Below, piece after piece: positions 24,749-33,579 of a stretch of 43,079 bases of DNA; position 1 is the first letter of the stretch; the number at the start of each line of letters is the position of its first letter. The position numbers and the translations under genes are program-made. The notes beneath the pieces are model-generated. The model was not told where the DNA came from. It ran no database searches and saw nothing but the letters and a program-made list of their open reading frames with translations. The DNA comes from Sphingomonas sp. (GTDB taxonomy: Bacteria; Pseudomonadota; Alphaproteobacteria; Sphingomonadales; Sphingomonadaceae): the NCBI RefSeq assembly GCF_019746015.1, contig NZ_JAIESM010000026.1, positions 1 to 43,079 on the forward strand, given 5' to 3'.

Positions 24749-27265
24749 TTAGAAATCGACGAGTGCCGAGCAGCCGGTGCCGTCGGCCATCATTTCGGTG
24801 TCCGGCCGCCAGCGCTGGGCCGCGCCGGTCTCCGGATCGACCACCACCAGCTGCACCCAGCCATTGCCGAACAGCCGCCGCAGCACCGCCTGCCCCGCCA
24901 CCACCTGCTCGACCAGGGCATAGGGCGCCTGGACGATGGTGAGCAAGCGCTGCGGCACATGCGCGGGCGTGCCGTCGTCATGGAACAGCGCCTGCATCGG
25001 CAGGCCGACCGCCAGATCGCCACCATTGCCGCGCAGCACGCCAATGCGGCCGACGGGGTTATGGATGGTCTTGTCGCCCGCGCCGAAGCGGCGATTGTCG
25101 AGCGTGGAGAACAGATACTGGCAGTTGATCCACTGCGCGACCACCATCGGCGCGGTCAGGATGGTGGCCAGCGCCTCGCCCGTCGGGTCGATCCGCCAGT
25201 CATAGCTGTGCAGGAACGAGCGCCCCTCCAGATCGATATCGGCGGTGAAGCTGCGCTGCGCGACGATGAAGGCAGCGTTGCCGGCCAGCCCCCATTCGGG
25301 CCGCACCTCGCCCCAATGCGCCGCACCCGTCGCCAGATCGTCGGCCGGGCGGTGGAGCAGCTTGGCCCGCCGCGCGCGATTGGCGACCCCGGCGCGCGCC
25401 AGCGCTGCGCGCAGCTTGGCCAGATCCTCGGCATGGCTGGCGGGCAGGCAGCAGGTGTCGAACAGCGTCACCTCGTCCACCGTCGTGTCATGCTCGGCGG
25501 GCACGAAGATGGTGTCCTCGGGGATCGCCTCGCCCTCTGCCGCCAGCGCCGCGCGCACCGCCGGATCGTTCATGATCGCTGCCATCGCGCGGGCATTGGC
25601 GGCGCCGCCATGGCCCGCACAGGCGCCGCAGTCATAGGCCGCGCCATAGGGGTTGTTGACGGTCTGGCCGCGATGTCCGGCCAGCACTACCAGCCGCGCG
25701 GTGCGCCGCTCCATGCCAGTGAGCGCAAACAGCGCGCGGGCATAGGCCAGCCGCTCCTCGGCACTGAGGCCGGCATCGCCGCCCGGCACCGGATCGAGCG
25801 AGGGGGCAAGCGCAGCGCCATCCCCCTTCATCGCGCGCGCCATTTTCTGCGCGGCGCGCGGCAGCAGCGTGCTCGCCACCATCAGCGCGCCGGCGAGCGG
25901 GCCGACCGCTTCGGCAGTGGCGAAGGCGGTTGCCGCCCCGCCCTTCATCGCGCCGAACAGGTCGCGCGTCGCGGCCGAGCGGCGCTCCAGCGCAATCGCC
26001 TCGCGCGCGGCCTTTTCCTGGCCAGGTGCTGCGACCATGGTCAGGTCCTGCTGCGGCTGGACGAGCACCGGCAGCTGGCGGGTGCGCGGGCGGTTGGGCT
26101 CGCGCACCGCGATCATCAGGCCGAAAAAGCCCGCATAGCCGAAGGTTTCGAAATTGCCCTCCGCCTCGAACGCGCGGCGATAGGGTTCGCTGCGCACGTC
26201 GATGCACATCACCAGCTGCGCGTCGGGGCGGGTGGCGCGTGCCGGCGCCTGCGGCCGGGCGAGCCGGGGGACCAGCATTTCGCGGTAGCCGACCTCGGCC
26301 GCACGCTGGAAAATCGCGCCCAGCGCATCCTCGCCGCCGGCCGACACCTGCTGCAGCGCGTCGCCGCCGGCATCGATCGAGAAACCGAAATGCTGCGCCA
26401 GTTGCTGCGCAACATCGGTAACCACCGGCGCCAGGCGCGGCCGCATGCGGGTGGCGGGGGCGGCCCGCACCACCAGCAGCTGCAGCGCCAGCAGCGAGGC
26501 CATGTCGGCCGGGGCATGCGCCACCAGCTCGGCATCGACATGGTCGGTGCGCCAGCGGATGTGCCCCGCCCAGCCGGGCAGGCGCGCGATCAGCCGCTGC
26601 AGGAACAAGATGCGGTCATCATCGTCGATGCCCAGCACTTCCAGCCCCTGCGTCACCGCATCGACCGCATCGCGCGGCACCGAGGCGAGCAGCGCGCGCA
26701 GATCGCCCTCGGCCAGGCCCTTGAACACCGGGTCATGCCCGATCAGCGTCAGCACCGCTCGGTACAGGCCCTTGTCGCGCCCGGGCATCGCGGCGGACGC
26801 CGTGCCGCCGTCGAAAAAGGCCGCGCACCATTTGGCGACCAGGTCCATCGCCGGGTCTTCCGCCGCAATCCGCGCGGGGTTGAGCGGCAGGCGCGTCAGC
26901 CGCGCCATCATGCAGTCGAGCATCGAAACGCCGGCACCAACCGGGTCAGCGGCGGCATCCGCCCCGCCCAGCGCGACGACGGCCGCGTCGCGCAGCGCCG
27001 CTTCGCTCAGCCGGCCCTGCGCCAGCAGGCGGCGCCACAGCTGCAGCGGCAGCGCGGCATTGGCGTCGAACAGCTCGGCCCCTTCCTTGACCGCATCTTC
27101 AAAGGGCAGCTCTTCAAGCCCGGTGAGCGGGTTGACGGCAATCGCCCCGTCGAGCGGCCACACGGGCGGCACGATCCGTTCGGCGATGTTGATCTGCAGC
27201 TCGGTCTCGGCGCGGCGCTGTTCGGGCTGCACCCGCAGCGGCGGATAAGCGATGTTCATGGTCAT
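24749..27265 (-). CDS. dabA: DabA, catalytic-like subunit of DAB inorganic-carbon transporter (DUF2309)
   Basis: 838 aa cytosol-facing subunit related to beta-carbonic anhydrases, believed to hydrate CO2 vectorially when coupled to cation flow through DabB. All four zinc-site residues are present: C354 and D356 in VMCIDVRSEP, H531 in LAGHRGQ, and C546 in YDCGACAGHGG. Their spacing closely follows C351, D353, H524 and C539 of the Halothiobacillus protein. The N-terminus AERIVPPVWPLDGAIAVNPLTGLEELPFEDAV and the C-terminus LRGNGGDLAVGLPMQALFHDDG are family hallmarks. The start is 27265 or the ATG two codons on (27259), which is better spaced from GAAAGG. It begins 10 bp after dabB. Confidence 0.95.
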   Translation of the reverse strand: MTMNIAYPPLRVQPEQRRAETELQINIAERIVPPVWPLDGAIAVNPLTGLEELPFEDAVKEGAELFDANAALPLQLWRRLLAQGRLSEAALRDAAVVALGGADAAADPVGAGVSMLDCMMARLTRLPLNPARIAAEDPAMDLVAKWCAAFFDGGTASAAMPGRDKGLYRAVLTLIGHDPVFKGLAEGDLRALLASVPRDAVDAVTQGLEVLGIDDDDRILFLQRLIARLPGWAGHIRWRTDHVDAELVAHAPADMASLLALQLLVVRAAPATRMRPRLAPVVTDVAQQLAQHFGFSIDAGGDALQQVSAGGEDALGAIFQRAAEVGYREMLVPRLARPQAPARATRPDAQLVMCIDVRSEPYRRAFEAEGNFETFGYAGFFGLMIAVREPNRPRTRQLPVLVQPQQDLTMVAAPGQEKAAREAIALERRSAATRDLFGAMKGGAATAFATAEAVGPLAGALMVASTLLPRAAQKMARAMKGDGAALAPSLDPVPGGDAGLSAEERLAYARALFALTGMERRTARLVVLAGHRGQTVNNPYGAAYDCGACAGHGGAANARAMAAIMNDPAVRAALAAEGEAIPEDTIFVPAEHDTTVDEVTLFDTCCLPASHAEDLAKLRAALARAGVANRARRAKLLHRPADDLATGAAHWGEVRPEWGLAGNAAFIVAQRSFTADIDLEGRSFLHSYDWRIDPTGEALATILTAPMVVAQWINCQYLFSTLDNRRFGAGDKTIHNPVGRIGVLRGNGGDLAVGLPMQALFHDDGTPAHVPQRLLTIVQAPYALVEQVVAGQAVLRRLFGNGWVQLVVVDPETGAAQRWRPDTEMMADGTGCSALVDF

Positions 27266-27275
27266 ATGCCTTTCT

Positions 27276-28664
27276 TCAAGCAGCCACGCCGGCGTTCAGC
27301 AAGCGCACATAGAGACTGGGGGGCAGCGCGTTGCCGCGCAGCGCCTGCCACACCCACACCCCCAGGAAGGGAAGCGCGGCGGCCAGCGCAATCACCCCGG
27401 CGACCGGCGACACGCCTTCCGCATGCGCCATGCCAGCGCCGATCAGCGTCAGCCCGGCGGTATGCGCCACCACCAGCGCCACGACAAAGCCCAGCAGCTG
27501 CACCCAGCGCCCGGTCTTGCTGCGCATCGTGCCAAGCGCGGTGGCGAGGCCGGTGGCGGTTGCCAGCAGCAGCGGCAGCAGTGCCGCCTCGCTGCGGCCC
27601 ATGGCGACCAGGGCAACGCCGCCCGCCACCACTGCGGCCGAGATGACGCCCAGCGTCGCCCCGTCGAGCTTGCTCATCGCGGTGTCGGTCTGCCCGCCGA
27701 TCGCCGAGCCCGAGCGCAGGAACAGCCATGCCTTGAACAGGCCGTGCGCGACCAGGTGCCAGAGTGCAGCGGCATAGGCGCCCATCCCGCACGACAGGAT
27801 CATGAAGCCCATCTGCGCCACCGTCGATCCGGCGAGCGCGCGCTTGATGTCCGGCCGGACCAGCGCGATGCCGGTGCCCCAGAGCGCGGCGATGATGCCG
27901 GCGACCACGGCGGCGATCTGCACCAGCGGCGCGGCTTCCATCACCGGCGCGAAGCGGATGAGGAGGAAGCCGCCGGCATTGACGAGACCCGCGTGCATCA
28001 GCGCCGAGACCGGCGTCGGCGCGGTCATCGAGCCGATCAGCCAGCCATCAAAGGGCGGCAGCGCCGAGCGCGCCATCGCCGCGACCAGGAACAGCGCGGC
28101 GACCACGGTCAGCACCACCGGCTCGAAGCTCAGCTCGGCGCTCAGCATCGCCTTCAGCTCGATGCTGTTGGCGTGGATCGCCAAAATGGTGAGCGCGACC
28201 AGCAGCGCGGCATCGCCGATGATGAAGGTGCGGCGTGCGCGCGCCTCGGCCGCGCGGGCCTCCGCCCAGCCATCGACATGGCCGATCAGGCTGGCGAGCA
28301 GCTGGCCGCTGGCCAGCCAGCCCAGCGCCAGCGCAATCGCGTCTTCAGCGGCAACCGCCAGCAGCACGCTTGACGCGAGCAGCGCGACGGTGACGGCAAA
28401 GCTGCGCGGCGCCCGGTCGGCGCGCATATAGCGGCTGGAAAAAGCCAGCGCGATGGTGGCGACAAAGCTGGTCAGCGTTATCAGCGTCAGCACCAGGCCA
28501 TCGGCCTGCACCTCGCCCAGCGCGGCCGCAACCGCCAGTGCCAAGCTCGCCACCAGGCCAAGGGCGGCGCCCAGCGTTGCCCGCTCGATCGCCTTGGCCC
28601 CATCGGCGCTCAGCGCGAGCGCCGCCCCCATCACCAGCAGACCTGCCGGAATCAGCATCATCAT
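27276..28664 (-). CDS. dabB: DabB, membrane cation-channel-like subunit of DAB transporter (NuoL/MrpA family)
   Basis: 462 aa polytopic protein of the proton-conducting membrane transporter family, with about twelve to thirteen helices and shorter than NuoL. Family core segments are RSALPPFDGWLIGSMTAPTPVSALMHAGLVNAGGFLLIRFAP and LAGSTVAQMGFMILSCGMGAYAAALWHLVAHGLFKAWLFLRSG, which contain the Lys/His residues used in ion translocation. It supplies the ion flux that drives DabA. The start MMML at 28664 has GGAGGG 9 nt upstream; the frame stays open to 29384, but that part runs antisense to the LysR gene and was rejected. Confidence 0.93.
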   Translation of the reverse strand: MMMLIPAGLLVMGAALALSADGAKAIERATLGAALGLVASLALAVAAALGEVQADGLVLTLITLTSFVATIALAFSSRYMRADRAPRSFAVTVALLASSVLLAVAAEDAIALALGWLASGQLLASLIGHVDGWAEARAAEARARRTFIIGDAALLVALTILAIHANSIELKAMLSAELSFEPVVLTVVAALFLVAAMARSALPPFDGWLIGSMTAPTPVSALMHAGLVNAGGFLLIRFAPVMEAAPLVQIAAVVAGIIAALWGTGIALVRPDIKRALAGSTVAQMGFMILSCGMGAYAAALWHLVAHGLFKAWLFLRSGSAIGGQTDTAMSKLDGATLGVISAAVVAGGVALVAMGRSEAALLPLLLATATGLATALGTMRSKTGRWVQLLGFVVALVVAHTAGLTLIGAGMAHAEGVSPVAGVIALAAALPFLGVWVWQALRGNALPPSLYVRLLNAGVAA

Positions 28665-28734
28665 GGTAAAAGACCCTCCGTTGGGTGGGCCGATGGCGGA
28701 ACGATCACCATTTGCAAAACGATTAGTTGAAATG

Positions 28735-28753
28735 TTATGCATTGAATACGTAA
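28735..28753. promoter_or_regulatory. Imperfect palindrome in the dabB/LysR divergent promoter
   Basis: TTATGCATTGAATACGTAA reads as an inverted repeat with 14 of 18 positions symmetric, in an AT-rich 102-bp gap between dabB and the LysR gene. LysR regulators commonly bind AT-rich dyads in such divergent promoters. It lies 14 nt before the LysR ATG. Candidate operator only. Confidence 0.4.
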
Positions 28754-28766
28754 ATGATAGGCGACC

Positions 28767-29630
28767 ATGCCGCACCGAACGCTTGACCTGGACCTGCTGC
28801 GCGCTTTCGTGACCGCCGCCGATGCGGGCGGTTTCACCCGCGCGGGCGCGCTGCTGGGGCGTACCCAGTCGACGATCAGCCTGCAGATCAAGCGGCTGGA
28901 AGACTCGCTGGGCGGCCGCCCGGTGTTCCAGCGCACACCGCGCCTGTTGAAGCTCACCCCCGATGGCCAGGCGCTGCTCCACCATGCCCGCGCGATGCTG
29001 CGGCTGAACGACGCCGCGATTGCCGAACTGGTCGAACCCGAAGTGGCCGGGCGGGTGCGGCTGGGCGTGCCGGAGGATTTCGCCACCGCCCATCTGCCGA
29101 GCGTTCTGGCCGCCTTTACCGACGCGCATCCCCGCGTCGAGCTGGAGGTGACGTGCGACCTGACGCTCAACCTCCACGCCAAGTTCCGCGCGGGCGAGTT
29201 CGACCTGGTGCTGCTGAAGCGCGAGCCCGATGTCGCGATCGAGGGAGTGCGGGTGTGGCGCGAACCGCTGATCTGGGTCGCGCGCGACGCGCAATCGGTG
29301 CCGGCGGACGGCATTGTGCCGCTGATCGTGTCGCCGGCGCCGTGCGTCTATCGCCAGCGCGCGACGGCGGCGCTCGATGCGCATGGCCGGCGATGGCGGA
29401 TTGCCTATACGTCAACGTCGCTGGCCGGCACGCAGGCGGCGGTCAGCGCCGGGCTGGGGGTGGCGGTGCTGCCGCGCGAAATGTGCCCGCCGGCACTGGT
29501 GATGGTGGGCACCGATGGCGCCCTGCCGGCACTGGCCGATACCGAGATCGCGCTGATCGAAGCGCCCAACGTCTCCGTCACCGCGCACCGCTTCGCCCAG
29601 CACATCGCCGCCGCGCTGGAGCGATTTTAG
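28767..29630 (+). CDS. LysR-family transcriptional regulator, divergent from the dab operon
   Basis: 287 aa. The N-terminal winged HTH (about 5-64) is LDLDLLRAFVTAADAGGFTRAGALLGRTQSTISLQIKRLE; the effector domain begins at about residue 90 (GRVRLGVPEDFATAHLPSVLAAF). Divergent orientation with a 102-bp shared promoter is the classic LysR arrangement, so it probably controls dabB-dabA-P-II, perhaps in response to a carbon or CO2-limitation metabolite. The effector cannot be told from sequence; ligand-pocket similarity to CbbR is not evident by eye. Confidence 0.93.
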   Translation: MPHRTLDLDLLRAFVTAADAGGFTRAGALLGRTQSTISLQIKRLEDSLGGRPVFQRTPRLLKLTPDGQALLHHARAMLRLNDAAIAELVEPEVAGRVRLGVPEDFATAHLPSVLAAFTDAHPRVELEVTCDLTLNLHAKFRAGEFDLVLLKREPDVAIEGVRVWREPLIWVARDAQSVPADGIVPLIVSPAPCVYRQRATAALDAHGRRWRIAYTSTSLAGTQAAVSAGLGVAVLPREMCPPALVMVGTDGALPALADTEIALIEAPNVSVTAHRFAQHIAAALERF

Positions 29631-29662
29631 GGCTGGATCACGCCGCTCCCTCAAGTCGATCG

Positions 29663-29709
29663 AAAATAGGGACAGTCCCCATTTTTTTCTAAGGGACTGT
29701 CCCTATTTT
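29663..29709. repeat. Perfect 17-bp inverted repeat with nested GGGACAGTCCC palindromes
   Basis: AAAATAGGGACAGTCCC (29663-29679) is exactly complementary to 29693-29709 around a 13-nt T-rich loop. Each arm contains its own 11-nt palindrome, GGGACAGTCCC or GGGACTGTCCC. The element is poorer in GC than its surroundings and sits just after the LysR stop. It could act as a terminator for either strand because both outer ends have A/T tracts. It also resembles short repeats of the REP/RAYT kind; no transposase is adjacent. Confidence 0.6.
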
Positions 29710-29776
29710 AGGCCGGCGCAGCCCTGTTGGAAATGCCCGCAAGAAGACGCGATCCGGTGTCCACGAGACGCTCTAC

Positions 29777-30160
29777 TTAAGCCGGCGGCGGCACCAGCCC
29801 GATCAGCTTCAGCACCACCGCCTGCGCCACCATCACCGCCAGCCAGTGGAGCGCATCGCCCATCACCGATCGTGGCGCCTGCCCCCGCGCCAGCCCGGTC
29901 ACCGCCAGCACCGGCAACACGAAGCCGATCCAGATCACCACCGCACTCGCCACTGCCATCACCCAGGGCGAGGCCTTGTCGGGCGCCAGGATCAGCGCGC
30001 CCGCCAGAATCGACGCCAGCCAGAATTCCGCCAGCACCGCCACCAGCCCCAGCGCCGGCGACGCGCTGCGCCCGCCGAGCCGCAGTGACAGTCCGCCGAT
30101 CGCCAGCCCCGCGATCGTCGCGATGACAATTGGCACCAGATTGATCATGATGTAGATCAT
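29777..30160 (-). CDS. Small four-helix membrane protein, DUF1761-like
   Basis: 127 aa with four hydrophobic helices. INLVPIVIATIAGLAIGGL, FWLASILAGALILA, VIWIGFVLPVLAVTG and ALHWLAVMVAQAVVLKLIG follow the spacing I recall for DUF1761 proteins, though the WY pair after the first helix is missing. No function is known for the family. The start may be 30160 or the Met four codons later (30148). It stands alone, divergent from the diguanylate cyclase gene, with the hairpin repeat downstream. Confidence 0.6.
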   Translation of the reverse strand: MIYIMINLVPIVIATIAGLAIGGLSLRLGGRSASPALGLVAVLAEFWLASILAGALILAPDKASPWVMAVASAVVIWIGFVLPVLAVTGLARGQAPRSVMGDALHWLAVMVAQAVVLKLIGLVPPPA

Positions 30161-30247
30161 CGTCGCCCCCGCCGTTCATGCAGCGCCTAGCAGACGGCCA
30201 GTTAGGGCACATCATCAATTAACCAAAGGCCGCTAGACCGGTTGAGA

Positions 30248-32038
30248 ATGTTGGCCATTACCCACGGAACACCCTCCGCAATCAGCTGGCGGCGCGTCGT
30301 GACGATTGCGCTTGCCTATGGCGTGCTGGCGGTGGCGATGATCCGGCTGACGCGATTCGACGACGGCCTGGCGACCTTGTGGGTGGCATCCGCGCTGCTG
30401 ATGGCGGAACTGCTGATCGCGCCCAATCCCCGCCAGCAATGGGCCACCATCCTTGGCTGCGGCACGGCGATGTTGACCGCCGGCGTGATGCTCAACTTCA
30501 CCTTCTTTGGCAGCGCCCAGCTGGCGCTGGCCAATATCGGCGAGGTGATGCTGACCGTCATCCTGCTGCGCCGATTCGGCCATGCGCGAACCTATTTCGA
30601 AAGCGCTGCCGGCGTCGGCTGGTTCGCGCTGTCGGTGGCCATGGCAATGGCCGCAGTCGCCATTCCGACGGGCGTGCTGCTCAGCCTCTCGCTCGACCGG
30701 CCATGGACCAATTTCGCCTTTGCCTGGTTTGCCGGGCACGGGCTGGGGCTGGTGGCGTTCACGCCGCTGTTCACCCTGATCCTGACCGGCGAGGCACGCC
30801 GCCGCCTGACCGAGATAACGGCGCGCGAACTTGTGGAGGGATGGGTTCTGCTCACCTCGCTGCTGGCGGTCTGCGTCGCGGTGTTCAGCCAGGCGGTCTA
30901 TCCCGTGCTCTACCTGCCGGTGCTGCCGCTCATGATCATTGCCTTCCGGCTGGAACGGCTGGGCACGATGCTGGGCATCGTCATTCTGGCGGTAACGGGG
31001 ACGGCGGCGACGGCGCTGGGCCATGGCCCGTCCTTTGTCGGTGAAAATCTCGACATGCACATCCGCCTGTTGCAGACCTTCCTCGCGGTGACGGTGCTGA
31101 CCGTGCTGCCCGTCGCCGGGGAGATGAAGCATCGGCGCGAGATCATGCGGCGGCTGCGCGAAAGCGAGATGCGCCACAAGCTGATCACCGAAAGCGCCAC
31201 CGACATGATCATCATGCTGGGGCGCAGCGGGCACATCACCTATGCCTCGCCATCGACGCTGGAAGTCACCGGCTTCCCGCCCGAGGATCTGCTGGGCCTG
31301 CATCCGCATGATCACCCCAGCGGCCCCGACCGCGAGACGATGGCGCTGGCCAGCGAACAGTCCCGCACGCTGCGCGACAAGCCGTCGATCGTCGAATATC
31401 GCGCCTACACCGCCGATGGCACGCTGCGCTGGTTCGAGGCGCATACCCGCACCACCTTCGACGCGGAGGGCCATGTATCGGGCTGGGTCACGGCGGTGCG
31501 CGACATTTCGGCACGAAAGGCGCTCGAGCAGCGGCTGGCGCATGCCGCCACCACCGATCCGCTGACCGGCCTTGCCAACCGGCGCAAGTTCGACGCGATC
31601 ATCGACCGAAAGATCGCCGCCGCCGCCAATGGCACAGTGCAGGGCTGCGTCGCGCTGTTCGACATCGATTTCTTCAAGCGCGTAAACGACGAGTTCGGCC
31701 ATGCGGTGGGCGACCTTGTGCTGGAAACCTTTGCCAGGGCCGCGCAACGCTGTGTCCGCGCCGGCGACCAGGTCGCGCGGCTGGGCGGTGAGGAATTCGG
31801 GCTGATCCTTGATGGCGCAACGCTAGACCAGGCCGCGCGCGTGTGCGAGCGCGTGCGCGAGGAAGTCGCTCAGGCGATCACCACGACGCCAACCGGCGCC
31901 GCCGTGCGCGTTACGGTAAGCGCTGGGATCGCGCCGATCAGCGCAGAGCAGGGCCGCGTGCAGTTGATGCGCGCGGCCGACGAAGCGCTGTACCGGGCCA
32001 AGGCCGGAGGGCGCGACCGGCTCGCCTTCGCCGCCTGA
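30248..32038 (+). CDS. MASE1-PAS-GGDEF diguanylate cyclase
   Basis: About 596 aa inner-membrane sensor that should make cyclic di-GMP. The N-terminal MASE1 region (about 10-290) has eight or so helices with TLWVASALLMAELLIAPNPRQQW and WFAGHGLGLVAFTPL. A PAS domain follows (about 310-425; SATDMIIMLGRSGHITYASPS, WVTAVRDISARKALEQ), then GGDEF with GGEEF at 513-517. The inhibitory I-site RAGD (504-507) is present five residues before, so product inhibition is expected. No EAL domain. The start is taken as ATG 30248; a TTG at 30242 is in frame. The nearby PilZ protein at 36852 is a possible effector of the same signal. Confidence 0.92.
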   Translation: MLAITHGTPSAISWRRVVTIALAYGVLAVAMIRLTRFDDGLATLWVASALLMAELLIAPNPRQQWATILGCGTAMLTAGVMLNFTFFGSAQLALANIGEVMLTVILLRRFGHARTYFESAAGVGWFALSVAMAMAAVAIPTGVLLSLSLDRPWTNFAFAWFAGHGLGLVAFTPLFTLILTGEARRRLTEITARELVEGWVLLTSLLAVCVAVFSQAVYPVLYLPVLPLMIIAFRLERLGTMLGIVILAVTGTAATALGHGPSFVGENLDMHIRLLQTFLAVTVLTVLPVAGEMKHRREIMRRLRESEMRHKLITESATDMIIMLGRSGHITYASPSTLEVTGFPPEDLLGLHPHDHPSGPDRETMALASEQSRTLRDKPSIVEYRAYTADGTLRWFEAHTRTTFDAEGHVSGWVTAVRDISARKALEQRLAHAATTDPLTGLANRRKFDAIIDRKIAAAANGTVQGCVALFDIDFFKRVNDEFGHAVGDLVLETFARAAQRCVRAGDQVARLGGEEFGLILDGATLDQAARVCERVREEVAQAITTTPTGAAVRVTVSAGIAPISAEQGRVQLMRAADEALYRAKAGGRDRLAFAA

Positions 32039-32102
32039 CGCCCCCCGCACCTTTCCCGCGCCGCCGGGGCTTGCCGCCAGCCGATTCGCGCTTAGGCTCG
32101 GG

Positions 32103-32864
32103 ATGATGACCGACACCATGCCAGAAGCCATTCCCGCCGCCACGCTGGTGCTGTTCCGCGACCGCGCGGGCGCCCCGCCCGAGCTGCTGATCGTGGAGCG
32201 GGCGAAGGCAATGGCCTTTGCCGGCGGCGCGCTGGTTTTCCCCGGCGGGCGGATCGACGCGGGCGACCGCGCACTGGCGCTGGAGCTCGCGGCCGATCCG
32301 TTGATCGATGCCGCCCGCATCGCCGCGATCCGCGAGATGATCGAGGAAGCCGGCGTTGCCGTCGGCCTAGCGCCGCATCCGACGCCGGACCAGCTCACCG
32401 CGATCCGCGTCGCGCTGCATGCCGGCGAAACGCTGGGCGCCGTCCTCGACCGCCACGGCCTGACGCTCGATCTGGCGGCGCTGGAGCCGTTCGCGCGCTG
32501 GCGGCCGGCGCATCTGCACATGCGCATTTTCGACACGCTGTTCTTCCTGGCCGCCGCCCCCGCCGATGCCGCGCCGCGCGTCGATGGCACCGAGAATAGC
32601 CGCGCCTTCTGGGCGAGCGCCGCGCAGGTGCTGGCCGAGGCCGATGCCGGGCGCGCGACGATCATCTTCCCGACGCGGCGCAATCTGGAACGGCTGGTGC
32701 AATTTGCCGATTTCGCCGAGGCGGTCGCCCATGCACGCCGGCACCCGGTGGAGACGATCACACCCTGGGTCGAGGCGCGCGACGGCGCCGACCATCTGTG
32801 CATTCCCGAAGGGCTGGGCTATCCGGTCACGTCCGAGGCGATGAGCCGCGTTGATCGGGGGTAA
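32103..32864 (+). CDS. Nudix hydrolase, NUDT19/RppH-unrelated long type
   Basis: 253 aa. PAATLVLFRDRAGAPPELLIVERAK leads to FPGGRIDAGD, then the second half of the Nudix box, REMIEEAGVAVG. The box is split by an insertion of about 20 residues between GG and REMIEEAG, as in NUDT19-type CoA diphosphatases. The LHMRIFDTLFFLAAAP and TIIFPTRRNLERLVQF segments fit that subgroup. Likely substrate: a nucleoside diphosphate derivative such as an acyl-CoA; not provable here. It starts 65 bp after the diguanylate cyclase, with two candidate ATGs (32103, 32106). Confidence 0.85.
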   Translation: MMTDTMPEAIPAATLVLFRDRAGAPPELLIVERAKAMAFAGGALVFPGGRIDAGDRALALELAADPLIDAARIAAIREMIEEAGVAVGLAPHPTPDQLTAIRVALHAGETLGAVLDRHGLTLDLAALEPFARWRPAHLHMRIFDTLFFLAAAPADAAPRVDGTENSRAFWASAAQVLAEADAGRATIIFPTRRNLERLVQFADFAEAVAHARRHPVETITPWVEARDGADHLCIPEGLGYPVTSEAMSRVDRG

Positions 32865-32881
32865 CGGTCCGATCGCGCGGG

Positions 32882-33433
32882 TCAGTTCGGCAGCGCGCCG
32901 GCCTCCACCTTTTCCACCCAATAGGGGAAGAAGCTGGGTTCGCGCGTGGACCAGCCCTGGGCGGTGGCGGCCGCCTCGCTGATCGACTGGAGCAGGCGGC
33001 GGCGCATTTCGGGCTGCAAATGCGGCAGCGCGGCGGCGGCGCAGAAGGCGGCCGGCAGCCACGGCCGCACGGTGGCGCCCAGCAGCCGCTCATACAGGAA
33101 GCGATAGGCCGAAAAGCTGCACAGCCGGCCCTGGCCCAGATCGAAGGCGGAGAGCGACACCAGCTGGCCCAGAAACGCATCGACCTGATCGATGCCGCTT
33201 TCGCTGGGGACGGTGGCGCGGATGTCGGGCAGCCGGTCGTACAGGCGATATTGCGCGCGGATGCTGGCGGCCTCGACCACGTCGCGCGACCAGCGGGCCA
33301 GCGCGTCGTCGCGTTCCAGCCCAATGTCGAGCGAGCGGCGCACATAACGCTGCGTTGCAGCGCTGAACCCGGCAAACTCTTTCATCTCGGCCAGTGCCAT
33401 GGCGCCGGCGGCGGGCTTCATCCGCGAACTCAT
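32882..33433 (-). CDS. Uncharacterised alpha-helical protein
   Basis: 183 aa if started at ATG 33433 (MSSRMKPAAGAM). The open frame continues to 33544 but that part is of atypical composition. No signal peptide or clear TM helix. Mostly helical with EMKEFAGFSAATQRYVRRSLDIG and FLGQLVSLSAFDLGQGRLCSFSAYRFLYERLLG. I do not recognise the family. Convergent with the Nudix gene (17-bp gap), and an AT-rich perfect dyad lies about 150 nt upstream of its start. Confidence 0.65.
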   Translation of the reverse strand: MSSRMKPAAGAMALAEMKEFAGFSAATQRYVRRSLDIGLERDDALARWSRDVVEAASIRAQYRLYDRLPDIRATVPSESGIDQVDAFLGQLVSLSAFDLGQGRLCSFSAYRFLYERLLGATVRPWLPAAFCAAAALPHLQPEMRRRLLQSISEAAATAQGWSTREPSFFPYWVEKVEAGALPN

Positions 33434-33579
33434 CTCTGTTGTCCCATCATCCTTGTTGCGACCTGTGCATTCTGCGACCGATTTGGTTAACAGCACCTTA
33501 GCGATACGCCGCCAAGGTTCGAAAAACACCATATCGCGCTGCACAATGCAATAAGTTTACGCCGGTGTCGCCACTGTGG

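Noticed and set aside
24959..27646. 895-codon plus-strand frame opposite dabA
   Set aside because: Antisense shadow; DabA zinc-site residues prove the minus strand is coding.
28665..29384. N-terminal extension of dabB by 240 codons
   Set aside because: It runs antisense through the LysR gene and has no membrane or NuoL character; the MMML start at 28664 has a good ribosome site.
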